DNA of 64,000 nt from Proales similis (Eukaryota > Rotifera > Eurotatoria > Ploima > Proalidae): contig JAGVRJ010000004.1 in assembly GCA_019059635.1 (NCBI GenBank), positions 1,550,001 through 1,614,000 of the forward strand, given 5' to 3'. The notes under the pieces were generated by a model that was given only the letters and a program-made list of their open reading frames with translations, made no database searches and was not told the origin of the DNA. Made by a program: the position numbers and the translations under genes. Of the stretch, positions 46,446 to 58,660 are shown one piece after another; the first letter of the stretch is position 1, and the number at the start of each line of letters is the position of its first letter.

Positions 46446-49020
46446 ATGTCTACCGACCAAACTGAGAAGCCTGATGAAGAAATAAATGAGGAAAAGACGA
46501 TTGAGCTTGAAGAAAATGCAGATGAAGAAAAAGCGGCGATAATCGAACATGATTCTACTCATCTCAGTTCTGAGCATTTTAAAATAGAAGTAAAAAACCT
46601 TCCGAAAAACTTTGGATTCGGGGTAAAACATTTTCTTTCTTTTTTGTTCCTACTATCGCAGACAGTCATCCTTGTATATCTTATAAAAAGCAATTGAAAA
46701 AATTCTTCCAATCCCTGAATGTCAAATACTCAAAAATTAAAGCACCATCAGGAGGCTCTTTCGCTTTCGTCACCTTTCCTAACGAGGAAGCTCGCGTAGA
46801 AGCGATCAAGATAATCAACGAATCCTCATTCAAAGGAAAAAAGCTCCAAGCCTTGCCAGCTAAACCTATTGGGGATCCGCAGACGGCTTCGAAACGAAAG
46901 GCAACTGAAAATGACTCCAAGCCTAAGCAGAGCCGAAATGATGATCCAGGCCTATCCCTGGTCGAAAGGTAGATATATTTTGAAAAATTCTCATTTTCAA
47001 TTATCAGCTTAAATCTCGAAGGGTTCAAAATTCGACAACTCCGTTGTGGAAACTCTCTTATACCGATCAGATTGCCCAAAAGACTGAAACAATTAAGCAA
47101 ATATTGCGGCGTGCATTGAACAAAATGGACAAAGTTAATGAAAGTTTGTTCTACTGGACACAAAAGCAAAAGTTAGCTTGGTGATTTTTTTTACAGTAAT
47201 GACTACTAAAAAAAGTATTGTTTATCTAGAAAGGCAAATGAAGGAATGTGTTGTCCGCTTTTGCAGCTTTTTGAATCTGTGAGTGCTGATTTACTGCCAA
47301 GCCTATTTGAATTGAAAGAATTGAATTTGATTCGATTAGCCCATAACCGAAGCTTACCGTAGTAAATGTGAATTTAGTATCGGCTATAGCTTGGATGAGA
47401 CAAGTATTTTTTCAAGCTAGAAATTCTCGGAATGGCTTCTTGAATTTATTGAATTGGAAAGAAAAAGTAATCGGCTTTCGACTGGGGGACTACAAATCTG
47501 GATCAAATGAAGTGGTTGAAGCAGATAGCTGCAGGCATATTTCTGCTGATATGAAAGCATTCATTAGAGTAAGCTCCTTCGTCACAACTATCCTGGCCTT
47601 TGATTTTTAATTAGTTTTAAAATCAAAGGTTTTTCAAGATTTCATCGAACACGATCAGTACAATCCATTTAATGTTAGAACTCGGCAGGGTCATTGGCGC
47701 CAGTTGACCATTCGAAATAACCAGAAATGCGAATTAGTAGTTATCATTGTATTTGATCAGCATGAACTTGGCCAAGTAACTTCCAAACTCGATTTTTTCA
47801 AATAGAATCAGATGGTAAGCTTTCATAATTAGGAAGAAATAGATCAAGTCAAAAAGCGCTTGAGAGACCACTTTCAATCGATTGAGTTAAACGAATTTAA
47901 GCTCAAAGGCCTACTTTTCAATCTAAACACTAACAGGTTAAATTGGGGCTTACCCATTCGGAGTTTTAGCCATGTATTTTAAATTTATTTTTGAAGAACT
48001 GGTATAAGCAAAATGGACAACCTTGAAACACTTATTGGCGAAGAGGTAATCTTTTGCTTAAACAGCCAAATTCATAATTAATTTCGCAACTGGCTTGTTT
48101 TATTTTAGTATCTTTATGAAGACCTGCTGGGCTTAAAGTTTCGAATTTCACCCCTGGCGTTTTTTCAAGGTGATAACTGTTCAGTTGAAAATTGAATTAA
48201 GCCAATTCAAGATTTATTTCAATTGCATGCAGCAAATTCAAAAGGAGCAGAGGTTCTGTTTACGAAGATTGGTGAACTATGCGAACTTGATCAAGATACT
48301 ATTCTACTGGATATCTGCTGCGGTACCGGAACTATAGGCCTCAGTCTTGCTAAAGTGAGTTGACTGAAATCTAGGTTTAAGAATGCTGGCTATTTGAAAC
48401 AAAGAAAGTGAAAAAAGTGGTTGGAATTGAACTGATTCCTGAAGCGATAGAAGACGCCAAGTTCAACAGTCAACTTAATGGTAAAAGATTTGTGCCTTAT
48501 TATTTATTCACAGCAATCAAGCGTTAAAAACAGGTGTCGAAAATGCTGAATATCACTGCGGAAAAGCCGAAGATGTTCTTCCTGAGCTCTTAAGACGGTA
48601 TTCTGGAGAAAAGATTATCGCGATAGTTGATCCACCCAGGGCTGGCCTTCGTAATTTAGAAATGAGGCTTAACCTTGTTCAACTATGCGCTCACTTTAAA
48701 ACCATAGATTCTAAGGTTATTCAAGCGCTCCGTCGGCTAGAAAAGCTTCAGAATTTGATTTATGTGTCGTGCAACGCAGAGCTAGCAATGCAAAATTTCG
48801 TCGAGTGAGTAAAAATGAAATCCTCAGATAATAGCCTCAAATCTAGCAAAAATAAACTAAAAATATTCTTTTAAGTCTGGCAAGACAGACATCCAAGCAC
48901 TATGCTCTGTCTCCATTTGTTCCAACTAAAGCTTTGGCTGTTGACATGTTCCCACTGACTACCCATTACGAGCTTGTCATCTACTTTCAACGCTATTCGA
49001 ACGAGCTGGTGTCTGCTTAG
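46446..49020 (+). CDS. TRMT2A: tRNA (uracil-5-)-methyltransferase TRMT2A
   Basis: Multi-exon gene of roughly ten exons, span given. After an acidic N-terminus (DEEINEEKTIELEENADEE) comes an RRM (KIEVKNLPKNFGFG...SFAFVTFPNEEARVEAI), then the TrmA-type methyltransferase: SAM motif LLDICCGTGTIGLSLAK, IELIPEAIEDAKFNSQLNG, DPPRAGLR and the catalytic cysteine in LIYVSCNAELAMQN. The gene ends ELVIYFQRYSNELVSA at 49020. It makes m5U54 in cytosolic tRNA T-loops, next to the A58 target of TRMT61A earlier in the window. Introns mostly 50-70 bp. Confidence 0.92.
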
Positions 49021-49335
49021 ATTTTTGCTTTTCGAATAAATGTTAACCAGCTTTGATTTGCCTTGGAGCAAATCACATGTCAATCTTAAATTTTAAGTTC
49101 TCGATGAATGAGAATTTTTTATTGATAATTTTTACTTTATTCAAGATTGAAAAATGCTCACTAGCGAATTAGAAAAAGAATTTTGCCGCTTAAGTAACAC
49201 TGTTATAAATAAGATAAATGATGAACAAAAAGATTGCAGGCGCTTTAAATAAGAGAGAACGAAAAAATTTTGAATGAATAAGGAAATTAGGCTTGATCTG
49301 TAGGAGTTTCAATCTACAACAGTAAAGAGAGCACC
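49021..49335. other. Convergent 3' region, TRMT2A / ZIC
   Basis: About 315 bp of AT-rich sequence between two stops facing each other. Nothing coding seen; AATAA-type signals occur on both strands. Confidence 0.5.
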
Positions 49336-51135
49336 TCAAGTATAATTCATGATGGGGGTGCGGCCGTGACTCGAGTAAAATGTGTTGAAAGCTTCGCTAC
49401 TGTTCTGGCCGTTGGTGTCATCCGAATTCTGCGGTGCTAATGCAACTGTTTGAGGGTACCATTGGCCATTCGAAAAGCCGGTTGCCTGTTGTTCATCTGA
49501 CACAGGTACACTAGCTGCAAATACCGCATTCTCGTGTTGCATGTGTGACGTTGCATCTAAAGCAGAAGGCTGCTGGTAAGAAAACCCATCACTGACACCT
49601 GCATTTGCGTAAGGAATCATGAGATCTGTGGGCGGGTTTTGATGAAAACCGTAATGAGGTTGAATATTTATGTGGTGAGCGAATTGATTGTCGACGTCTT
49701 GATAAAAATTTGAAGCAAACATGCCTGGATTCATTGGCATTTCTGGATTGTAAAAAGTCGATCTTAGCCCTTCGTTTGTTTTTTTTGTATAGGCGTAGAA
49801 ATTTTCATGGATGTCTTTTTGGTGCTTGTAAGCGGTATAACCCAACGAAGTTTTTCCATAGCCTACGGAGCTTGGCAAACTTGACCTTGGTGAGGCTGAA
49901 GGGGTGGTCGGTGACGTAAGTTCGCCACTGCTTGTGCTCGCTTGACTCATTACACTCAGATTGTTCATTTCACATCTTACTCTTTTGGCTGCCTTTGGAT
50001 TGTTATTGCAGTCGCTCAGTGCATGCTTACGATTGCCTAAAGGTACATCAGGCAAAACTATGTCATCCGGCACTGGGCCCGCGTACTCTCCAAGAGCGTC
50101 GTGCATCTTCATGTGCTTTCGAAGCGACGACGGATGAGTGTAGCTTTTGTCACAGCCATTTATTCGACAATAATACGGCTTATCGGACGTGTGAACATGC
50201 ATGTGCTTCTTTCGGTCAGAGCTATTGGCAAATCGCCTATCACAGCCCTCAAACTCGCATCGGAACGGTTTTTCGCCTTCGAATTTCAATATAAAAATTA
50301 GCCTCGCTATTTCAACAATGGGTTAAACTAGTTAATGAAATTAATCAGGACGAAACTATTCGTCCGTGATCTTCAACAATGAGCAAAACAAGTAATTGAC
50401 CTGTAAGTGCAAAGTCTATTTACCTGTATGAGTTCTTTTATGAATCTTGAGGTTTTCAGAGCGCGCAAATACCTTGCCACAACCAATGAAGGGACAAGCG
50501 AACGGCTTTTCGCCTGTGTGTACCCTAATATGATTAACCAGCTTATACTTGGCCTTAAAAGGTTTTCCTTCACGGATACAGCTCTCCCAGTGACAAATAT
50601 GAACATTCTGATCGGAACCCCCTACATGGTCCACAGTCAAATGGGTCACGATATCGTCCATTCGGTAGAAAGTTCTGTTACACATCTTTTTAGTTTCTGG
50701 GTCGATCCAGCAACAACGATTCTCCAATCGATTACTCTGTACTTTGCCATATCTTAATAATCCGTTATCCATAACATCAGGCTCGGCTCCAACCGCAGCT
50801 GCAGCAGCGATGGCGGCCGCTGCTTTGGCTGCATCTACCGAGTAGCGGTAAAGATCATTAGCATAGCCCGACGAGCAAGACGAGGATGAAGAGGCGCTGC
50901 TTGACATTTGATAGGGAGCATATTTAGACTCTGAATATTTGAGTGACGATGGGAATATAGGTGGTTGAACAGCCGACTGCATTGAAGTATTTTTGCTAGT
51001 ATCCAAAGACATTGAATGAAGATGCTGGCAATCATAAAGTTGATGTAGCGATGGCGCATGATGCTGTCTCATCGGCTGTTGATAAAGTTGGGCCAAATGC
51101 TCCTCTTTGACATCTCGATTGCCTGGCTCCATCAT
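49336..51135 (-). CDS. ZIC: ZIC / odd-paired family zinc finger transcription factor
   Basis: Exons 50424-51135 and 49336-50276 (intron 147 bp, phase 1) give 550 residues. Five C2H2 zinc fingers span the exon junction: a ZIC-type first finger ([16 protein letters not shown]...THLTVDH), then [34 protein letters not shown] in part, [61 protein letters not shown] in part, and a final [21 protein letters not shown]. The intron sits inside the TGEKP linker region. An alanine tract precedes the fingers ([16 protein letters not shown]), as in other ZICs. ZIC proteins pattern neural and mesodermal tissue. Confidence 0.96.
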
Positions 51136-53157
51136 GATCTAATTTAAATTCAATCGTGTTTAAGACAGGTGTTCTGATAGAGCGGAATGCGGCTTTCACA
51201 GCAAGACTGCATTTACGATGCTCTAATTGGAGATTGCTGACAATGATGGACAAACTATGACATTTGTAGCTAAGAACAGTAGACGCTTGTTCTCTTAATG
51301 AACAAGTCTCCCCTCTTCAAGTTTGTTTGGACGCCAGAGAAAGCGTTTATACCTTAATTCAGCGCACTCTCTCGCATTGCTTTTGGCAGAATTATGATTG
51401 GCGCGTCAGAGACCCAATCAGCTCTCTCTCGAGCAAATTACTCGCTTCCTATTTGCGAAACGCAGCCGTTAAACAGACATACAGTCATAAAACATAACAT
51501 GCTGTTTACAGCAAAGAATAATCGAACTGCGCTTGATGTAGATTCGAATTTCGAATTGAATGACCAAACCACCGGTTACCAAGTGTCGTGACAATGAGAG
51601 CCGGAGATCATAAGATAATAGCGGCGAAAACTGGCGTGTTACCATAATTAAACCTGAAATTAAATAGAGCGGCGAATGGATTGAATATTGAATGTGGGAA
51701 GCAAAGAGAGGGAGAGTAGAAAATTAATCAAGACTGGATGAGATAAATCCTGGGAGTTTCTTAGAAATGATTCTTTTTAGCCGACGAGTCATCCAGTTCG
51801 AGAAACGATAATGAATTCATGCTAGAGTAGCTAAAGAATGTGGATCACTCGACCTGCAAGTAATCGAGACAATCTTTTCTTGTTGACTAGTTCGAATAAA
51901 TATTTTCGACAAACGGAGTGATGACACAGTCGGAGATTGGGTATCATACTGATTCATTCAACTAATTTGCAAGAAACGTTAGCGCAGGCGCCTTTTAAAC
52001 CTCATGTTTACAGGGAGTCGAGTAAACAACAAACATATACGCGCATTTGTTCACTCGCTCGATATGGTTTGTTTATGGGTGACGCAGCGAGGCTTGGCCA
52101 ATTGAACAAACCGCTACCGATTCTCAATGCCCGATTTGAAACCAGTATCAAACAGTTTCTGCTCAGCAGGGCGCATCGTCAGTTTATCTCACCTAGTTAC
52201 ACAAAGCACATGAAAATTTTACGGTCGCACCATGGGCTCGTTCTAGATAAACGAATAGAATTTTAAAGCGCAAATGATTCGAACCAGGCTGGATGGGTTA
52301 AAAAAAAAGAAAAAGAAGAGATTGGCGCAAGGAAGATGATGACGATGGATGCAGCGGCGGCGGCAGTAATGGCAGCAGGCCTACACACATGTTTAATAGG
52401 TCCAGTCCAGTCTAACCAACCCTTTAATTAGGCTCGAACAAAAGCAGGACCATGCAGCGATTTTAGGTGAACGGAGAAAGTGCAGCGTATGGGAAAGTAA
52501 ATTCACTTGAACAGAAGTTTCAGAGCTGCCCGGCCAATAAGCGAACGACTTTGAGTAATGGAACATACACATTTAACTCAAACACGCATCACACAATTAG
52601 ACTCGCGAGCCGATTCCAGCAGAGATAATAATTACACGAGCTTTAAAAAGGGTGATGGTCGATTATCTTGATTAATTTAAGGCACTCATGCTGGCATTCG
52701 AACAAAAGTTAATTCTCTCGCTCGATTTAACTTTTTCACGTGTCGCTAGCGGAAGACGAGCCAAGCGCGTTGTTGAAACAAATTCAACGGACGCTTTCAG
52801 AAGCACAGCATGGTCTTGTACGGACTTGTCAATCGCAGACGACCGTGCTCTGCCGCTTTTCCATCGAAGAGGGGAATGCTTTTGCTTCTGTCTTTTTCAG
52901 TCGAAGCCGACGCTTGGCCGCGTGAGCTACGAATTTAATTAAATATATTAGACGCCGAACCGACTAAGCACTGCGACGTCTAGGAAACGAGCTGCGATTA
53001 TTTCTATTAATTAATATTTAAATGAAACTAATTCAAGTTTATAAAATAGAAACGCGTTTCCTGTTCGACCTCGCATCCGTCGCTTTTGTTCACACAGCTA
53101 TTCTCTACCCCTCTCGCATCCAACGCCCGATAGAAAGGGACATATTGGCCAGCAGTT
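51136..53157. other. Upstream region of the ZIC gene
   Basis: Two kilobases with no supported gene. Frames on plus at 51.9-52.3 kb and 52.7-52.9 kb show no family features. Simple sequence (GGCGGCGGCAG near 52345) is present. By position it is a candidate cis-regulatory landscape for ZIC, a developmental gene; this is inference. Confidence 0.4.
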
Positions 53158-53542
53158 CTATTTAATTAAACCGCCTCGCACGTCACTCTCCTTCTTAGAC
53201 GGTCTTTTGGCTGTTGGCACGCACCAAGAAAAAACCTGCGTTAGGTTCTGGATGTTTATTTTAGCAATTAAGTTCCGTTCGTGATTGGGAACCGAGCAAA
53301 TCAAGCGCAATTCAAATGAAGAGGCATCTTCAATTGGATTAGGCAAGAGGTACGTCTAAATAATAGATTGAATTGGATAACTGTTGAGCCAGCCGGTCCG
53401 CGCTTTCTTTAACATATCCGATTGGCCCCTCGTAACCCCAATCGAGTGACATCCAATTTAGATCTAGGTAATATTCGTTGGCCGCCTGTTTTGGCCTAAC
53501 TTCGATTAGGTCATAGAATGTGCGCGTCGTGTTCGTTTTCAA
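53158..53542 (-). pseudogene. Possible WIF-domain-like fragment, frame-disrupted
   Basis: Two overlapping minus frames, 53339-53542 and 53158-53346, read as one WIF-like stretch if the frame changes near 53340: YYLDLNWMSLDWGYEGPIGYV, then SIYYLDVPLA in the first frame and PIEDASSFELRLICSVPNHE...INIQNLT in the second. The order (FTWxSL, PxxNI, FxVxLxC, LNLT) matches the WIF domain of RYK/derailed receptors. No membrane span or kinase domain is seen nearby. It could be a decayed gene fragment, an exon pair with an unseen splice, an assembly indel, or coincidence. Confidence 0.3.
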
Positions 53543-54178
53543 TTATTCGATTACACTCGACGTGCCGTTCGATTCGAACACGAGCAGCGTCCATTCAATA
53601 ATTTTAGGCGAACAGCATGAGGCTTGAGCGAAAGGGAGCCGCCGAGTGCTTATTTTAAACGAACATCATTTGATCATTCGAACTTTGATTCAATTGAGCC
53701 GCAACCTCGCCTCTCAGTCAGTGGGTAAAACGTAATTCTCAAGTGCGCTAACTAGGCTGGCTAACAGTATAAATTCAGATTTTGGACGTAAAACGTTTCA
53801 CGATAAAAATGGGCTGATATTTTCATGATGATGCACCATTTCTCTCTTTACTCCAAAGCCAGATTATCCCTGCCCTGGCGTCAAAACAAATCATTTAGTT
53901 AAAGTATGCAAGATTCATACTCTAGATTATTTGGACTAGTTAGTGCTTGTTAGGCTTTGCTTCGCTCTATTGGCTACGATTTGCCCTGAATTCATGTCCA
54001 AAGAAACTAAGACCATTACGGATTTTTCATAATCTTGTTTTGCTTTATTATTCATCGAATAGTGTTCGAACCTCTGGTACCGAAAAGTTGACAAAAAAGG
54101 AAAGAAGCATAACAATAAAAAATAACGCGACGCAATCATTCGAGCCGAATATAAATACTTTAATATAAAATAGCGATT
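53543..54178. other. Intergenic region
   Basis: About 640 bp with no supported gene on either strand; it includes the 3' region of the PPxY membrane protein gene, with AATAAA-type sequences on minus near 54165. Confidence 0.4.
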
Positions 54179-55347
54179 CTATTTAACGGAAGAGCGATCA
54201 TTATCAGACGCCAGATTAAATAAGCCCGAGTTTGGTTGCAATTCAGGGGTAGCAGGATCGTTAAGATGATAAGAAGCAGCTGCTGGATGAGATTCGTCAC
54301 GATTTTCACCAAACATCGAGTCTATGCTTTCTTCCTTTTTGTTCACAGAATTAGAACTTGTTGCTTGCTGGTAGTCTGGCGGCAACTGAGTAATTGGATA
54401 TGATGTGTCGTATATATTTTCGTACGAAGGAGGTGCTTGTGCATTGGTAGTCCAAATTGCGCTACCTTGCTCAGTTCGGCCGGCATTTCGCCGCATCGAG
54501 TAAAGTTGATTGCTTCGTCTGATTCGACTCGTTATCATTGCATTCCTCTGTCTTAATTCAATATATCTTAAAGAGGGAATGTATTCATGTGAATTTGGAC
54601 TTGATGTTGTCATTTTTAACTTTTGCTTTACCTTTTGAGTAAGAATATGGAGCCAATAAGCACACAAGTGGACGAAAGTATGAGTGTTATTATGTAGAGA
54701 AAATAAGTAAAACCTTTAAGTTTTCGATCATAAATTTCAAGGCAAATCAAGTTAATTTGACGATCATGACTTACTATAAACGACGTTTGATTGAGCAGGT
54801 ATAGAGTAGGTGGCTTAAATGAAGAGGAATTTTAGTTGCGTGTAATTGCACAAGGGCTAGCAAGCTGTCAAACCTAGGGAACGATAACAGTTCCAAATTA
54901 CATCTGCTGAGAGGCAGGTCGGAGTGGCGTCTAAAGAGTGTTCAAAGAGATTTGATCTCGTAAGGTTGCATGATGTACTTGCACACAAGCCTTTTAAACT
55001 TGCTGTGATATACTTTATGACAGGTTGCTTGGTTCGTAGGGTGCAGCTACGATTATCCCCCAGATCAAACAGATATGCGTTAATCAAATTGAATTTGAAC
55101 TCATCTGGGCAGCTTAAGCTTTCTACTTGTTCAGAAAAACCAAATATCTGGCAGCTGCAGAATGTTTTGTTTGCAACTCTTGTAGATGTCGATATTGTAT
55201 AACTTGTACTCTCTTTAAAAGATTAGCCACGATGGACTTGAACTCGAGCCACATTAATTTTTTCTTACCTTGGCTCATTGCACCGATCCAGGCTTGTGTT
55301 AGCAATATTGAAAGCTTAAGACACATGTAACCCGAAGCGCTCTTCAT
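54179..55347 (-). CDS. Cys-rich single-pass membrane protein with PPxY tail
   Basis: Five exons (55269-55347, 54874-55176, 54775-54813, 54632-54713, 54179-54566) join in phase to 296 residues. Signal peptide MKSASGYMCLKLSILLTQAW; an ectodomain of about 115 residues with at least nine cysteines (FCSCQIFG, LSCPDEF, RSCTL, GLCASTSC, PTCLS, WNCYRS); one membrane span (FTYFLYIITLILSSTCVLIGSIFLL); and a cytosolic tail with PPSY and PPDY. PPxY motifs recruit WW-domain proteins such as Nedd4 ligases. The layout resembles Shisa, CYYR1 or WBP1L/VOPP1 families, but I cannot assign one. The exon 2 acceptor was chosen by phase and frame and is the weakest boundary. Confidence 0.65.
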
Positions 55348-56533
55348 TCTAATAGACAAGCGAAATCAAGAAAACTTTTAAATCAACTCTCTAATCACTG
55401 AAATCTTGCTGGTTTATATAACTAATCTACTAGCTGCGTCTACCAATGATAGGGAAGAATATTACGATAAAAAAATTGTAGCTAAATATCTGGCTGCTAT
55501 TAATATGAGAAGATACTTTAAAATGGTTTTTAAGTAAGGCAAACTTTTTGATGGCTCAGGAAGTCTTATAAAATGCGCCTAGAACTCAAAGTTAGCACGT
55601 AGTTTCTTTACGTATCCTTGTTTCGCAGCTCACACTCTTTGTGTCTCAAGCTTGCCAATTCACTGCTGCATTTCTCTCTACTCTTAAGCAAAATCGCGAC
55701 ATAATTCGAAAATGTCATAGTCAGTTTCTAGATGAGACGCAGAGAGAAGCGAAACTTAAGAGCGACAGAGACGACAATCATGCAAAGGGCACATACTGAG
55801 TCTTCCTTCACTTAGTTTTTTACTTTACACAAGGCAAGAGAGAATATCGTCTGATTTTTTATTTCTCACTGTTTTCACATCATAATCGGAAAATAAAAAA
55901 AAAGCTCTGTAACTTTATTTGGTGCTCATTCTCTCGTACATTGGACAGAAAATATTTGATTGATTGATTTTACTTCCAACAAATATTACAGTTCTTCAAA
56001 AAAAACATAATGAAAGTTTGAATTTCACGGGATTAGATGAAACGTCAATGCCCTCTGAAAAAGCTAGACGAGCCTTTTGCTGTCAAAGTCAAGTTGTGGT
56101 GAGCTTCGGAGATTAGCGTTACGTTTTAACGCTTGCTCCCAAAAGTTATGTAATACGAGACAAACAACAATAGGATGGCACGTTTAAGGCAAGTGAGAGG
56201 GGGGCAGGCATAATGAAAGAGCCAACTCAACTTAATTACGAATCAAACTAAGTTTCAATCGATTTAGGTCGGCCCAATTATCCAAGAGACAAGAGACTGA
56301 GAAATTCACTCTGTAACGAGTCTTGTTTTTTTATGTGGCCGTAATATGATAGCCGTTAAAATTTAAAGAATTCATATATCCTTTTAAAAACGTGTTTCGT
56401 TTAATGCTGAATAGAGTCGAATATACAAATATGTTTGTTAAGTTTTCAAGTCGAGTTCACAAGTGATTCAGCAGAAAAGATGGAAAAGGTATAATACTCA
56501 AGTGGAGAATTGGATAAACAGAGGCGATCTACA
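55348..56533. other. Intergenic region
   Basis: About 1.2 kb with no supported coding frame. It separates the PPxY membrane protein start from the torsin stop on the same strand. Confidence 0.5.
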
Positions 56534-57777
56534 CTATAGTTCCTCTCTCAATTCGTATCTCTTTTGTACAATCAAGTTACGAACTAGATTTGGAATTCGT
56601 TTACAACCAGAGGACGAAAACTTGCCAAATCCTGTGGGTTCATACGAAAGTTCGTCAGCCACCTCGTCCAAGTCAAGTGTTAAATATTTTTTTTCATACT
56701 CTTCTTGGTTTATCATCTGGTACTTTTTAAGCTCGTTTTTCACACACTCTTTTACATGCGATCGTTCCATTGGCAGAAAGGGAATGTAAAAGTCAATCAA
56801 ATAGCTATCTATTATGGAGGCCTTCCACAAGCCTTTGATTTCCGAGTCTTTCAAATAATAAGTGACTTTTTGAATGGTTGACTGAAAATCTTTAAGTTCA
56901 AACTGATCACGACTTTTCCCTTGCTTGCTTAAGGCAAGTGTGAGATCAACGATATTCCTTGATGCACTATTACTGACAAGCAATGTTTAATATTGAGATT
57001 AATATCTAGATGAGTTGAAAAAATTAAAAACCTCAGGAATATAAAGATTGCTTTGCGGTAGTCAAGTCCATCAATATTGTCAAAATAATCGATATATGGT
57101 TTGATTGTATCGATCAGTCCCACAGGAATCTTGTCGGTTTCATCAAATACAAACAAGCTTGTCTCGCAGTCCCTGACTGAATCTTCGATCACTCTTTTCA
57201 GATAAGCCTAATTTCGATATTTAGGATAAACACATTAAAAAAAAGGGCTACCCCAACTTACTTGGTACTCTTTAAGCTTGTCGTTGTGAGCAAAATCTCT
57301 AGTTGCAATGAACTGTTTAAAAAAGCGGCTTTTGGTCCCCCTTTCAAAAATCACTTCGGCTACAAGCTGGGTAACAAAATTTTTGCCTAAACATTTAAGA
57401 AACTACGTTATACTATAAGCAAACTAATGCAGGTATTTGGTCCTACCTACGCCAGTTGAACCGTGAAATGATAGTACAAGCGCTTTTCTTGGATTTTCAA
57501 TATTTAAATGACTCTTTAACGCCGATATAAGGCTTTTTTTGACAAGTGGCTGGCCAATTAAGTGGCTTTCAAGCTCCCGCTCGAGGTTTTCGGTGAAATT
57601 GCGACGAACATAAGGCTCTTGGCAGCACTCGTAAAACTGGCATTTGACTTTTTTCACGACGTTAAAACCTCAATATTTTCAATTAAAGAAATGCATAACT
57701 TTCTCATGACGATTATTTTGCCCACCATTGATTTTGAAAAAAAGTTGAATGGCCACAACTATAAAGAAAAGTTTCAT
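56534..57777 (-). CDS. TOR1A: Torsin family AAA+ ATPase
   Basis: Exons 57726-57777, 57447-57668, 57262-57386, 57032-57207 and 56534-56972 join in phase to 337 residues, the family length. An N-terminal hydrophobic signal (MKLFFIVVAIQLFFKI) sends it to the ER/nuclear envelope lumen. CQFYECC is followed by LIGQPLVKK. The Walker A, split by an intron, reads HGSTGVGKN with the torsin-specific Asn; Walker B is LFVFDETDK; sensor 1 region FIFLSN; and the C-terminal SSGCKRIPN keeps the redox-sensitive Gly-Cys-Lys. Torsins lack an arginine finger and need LAP1/LULL1 for ATP hydrolysis; a LAP1-type gene starts 884 bp away in divergent orientation. Confidence 0.94.
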
Positions 57778-58660
57778 TTCTAGTTTAAATCGAACATGTA
57801 TTGTTCCAAGAATATGCTTGGAGAAATTCTTTGAAAATATTCAGCAGCTTTTTAAATCTTGATCGGTTTGAGTTTCTTATTTGTATTTCAATCTGCATGA
57901 CTGACATGCGCATGTGCAAGAAAAATTAAAACTGAATTAGATAAAACCTAACAATCATTCACAAGGCTTTTCAATTTATAATCAATTTAAAACGTTCACA
58001 TTCTTTTAAATTTTACCACATAAAGTTGTCTTTTTAAGATTTAATTCAACAATTTATTTTTTATTTTTGAATCCTTAAGCAAGCAACATCATTTGGAAAA
58101 GAAAAGTAACCCTCCATCCTAAATGATGTGGATTCATCGGTTTAATATATCATCATATGCCGTTTACTTTTAGCCTATCCGGCATAACAGGAACTATAAA
58201 AGATTTTAATACTTATTACACTAACTAAAATACTTATTTTAGTCAGTGTACTATACATTAATCGAATATTTCAAAAGACAGATAGATCACGCGTGAAAGA
58301 GGACAGGCAAAATTGGCGTCGTTGTCAATTTAATTAATGCATACCACAGAGATTCATATTTTGTCTTAGCCAGATGGGAGTATTGTTAATAATCATTGTT
58401 TATCCAATATTTGGGTCACATCGTGTTCTAGATCTGAATGCTAGCCGTCCGCACTGCCGATTATTTTTGACCGTTTCCGATTGAGTGTCATTAATTTCTC
58501 GGGATGCCCTTCATTACAAACTAAAGCTGTGTCCTCAAAAGTTATATTAAAATCGCGCTTTCATTGCATTTGATGTGACCACCTATTAGTGAATGCTTGA
58601 AAATTGAGGCGATTTGTATAAAGTCAGTTTCGCATAATTCAAATTCATTCGGCACCTGCT
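57778..58660. promoter_or_regulatory. Divergent intergenic region, torsin / LAP1
   Basis: 883 bp, AT-rich, between the start codons of torsin and its activator. It contains a hairpin at 58217-58250: 15-bp arms (TACACTAACTAAAAT / ATTTTAGTCAGTGTA) with one mismatch and a 4-nt loop. No coding frame seen. Confidence 0.5.
58217..58250. repeat. Short inverted repeat in torsin/LAP1 region
   Basis: 34 nt: 15-nt arms pairing at 14 positions around the loop ACTT; the single mismatch would be a G-U pair in minus-strand RNA. Too short for a standard miRNA precursor. Confidence 0.6.

Noticed and set aside
46681-47169. 162-codon minus frame opposite TRMT2A
   Set aside because: Mirror of the RRM and linker exons of TRMT2A; the plus strand carries the family motifs.
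51937-52266. 109-codon plus frame upstream of ZIC
   Set aside because: No similarity recognised, no splice-consistent partners, in a region otherwise without coding signal; kept only as part of the intergenic description.
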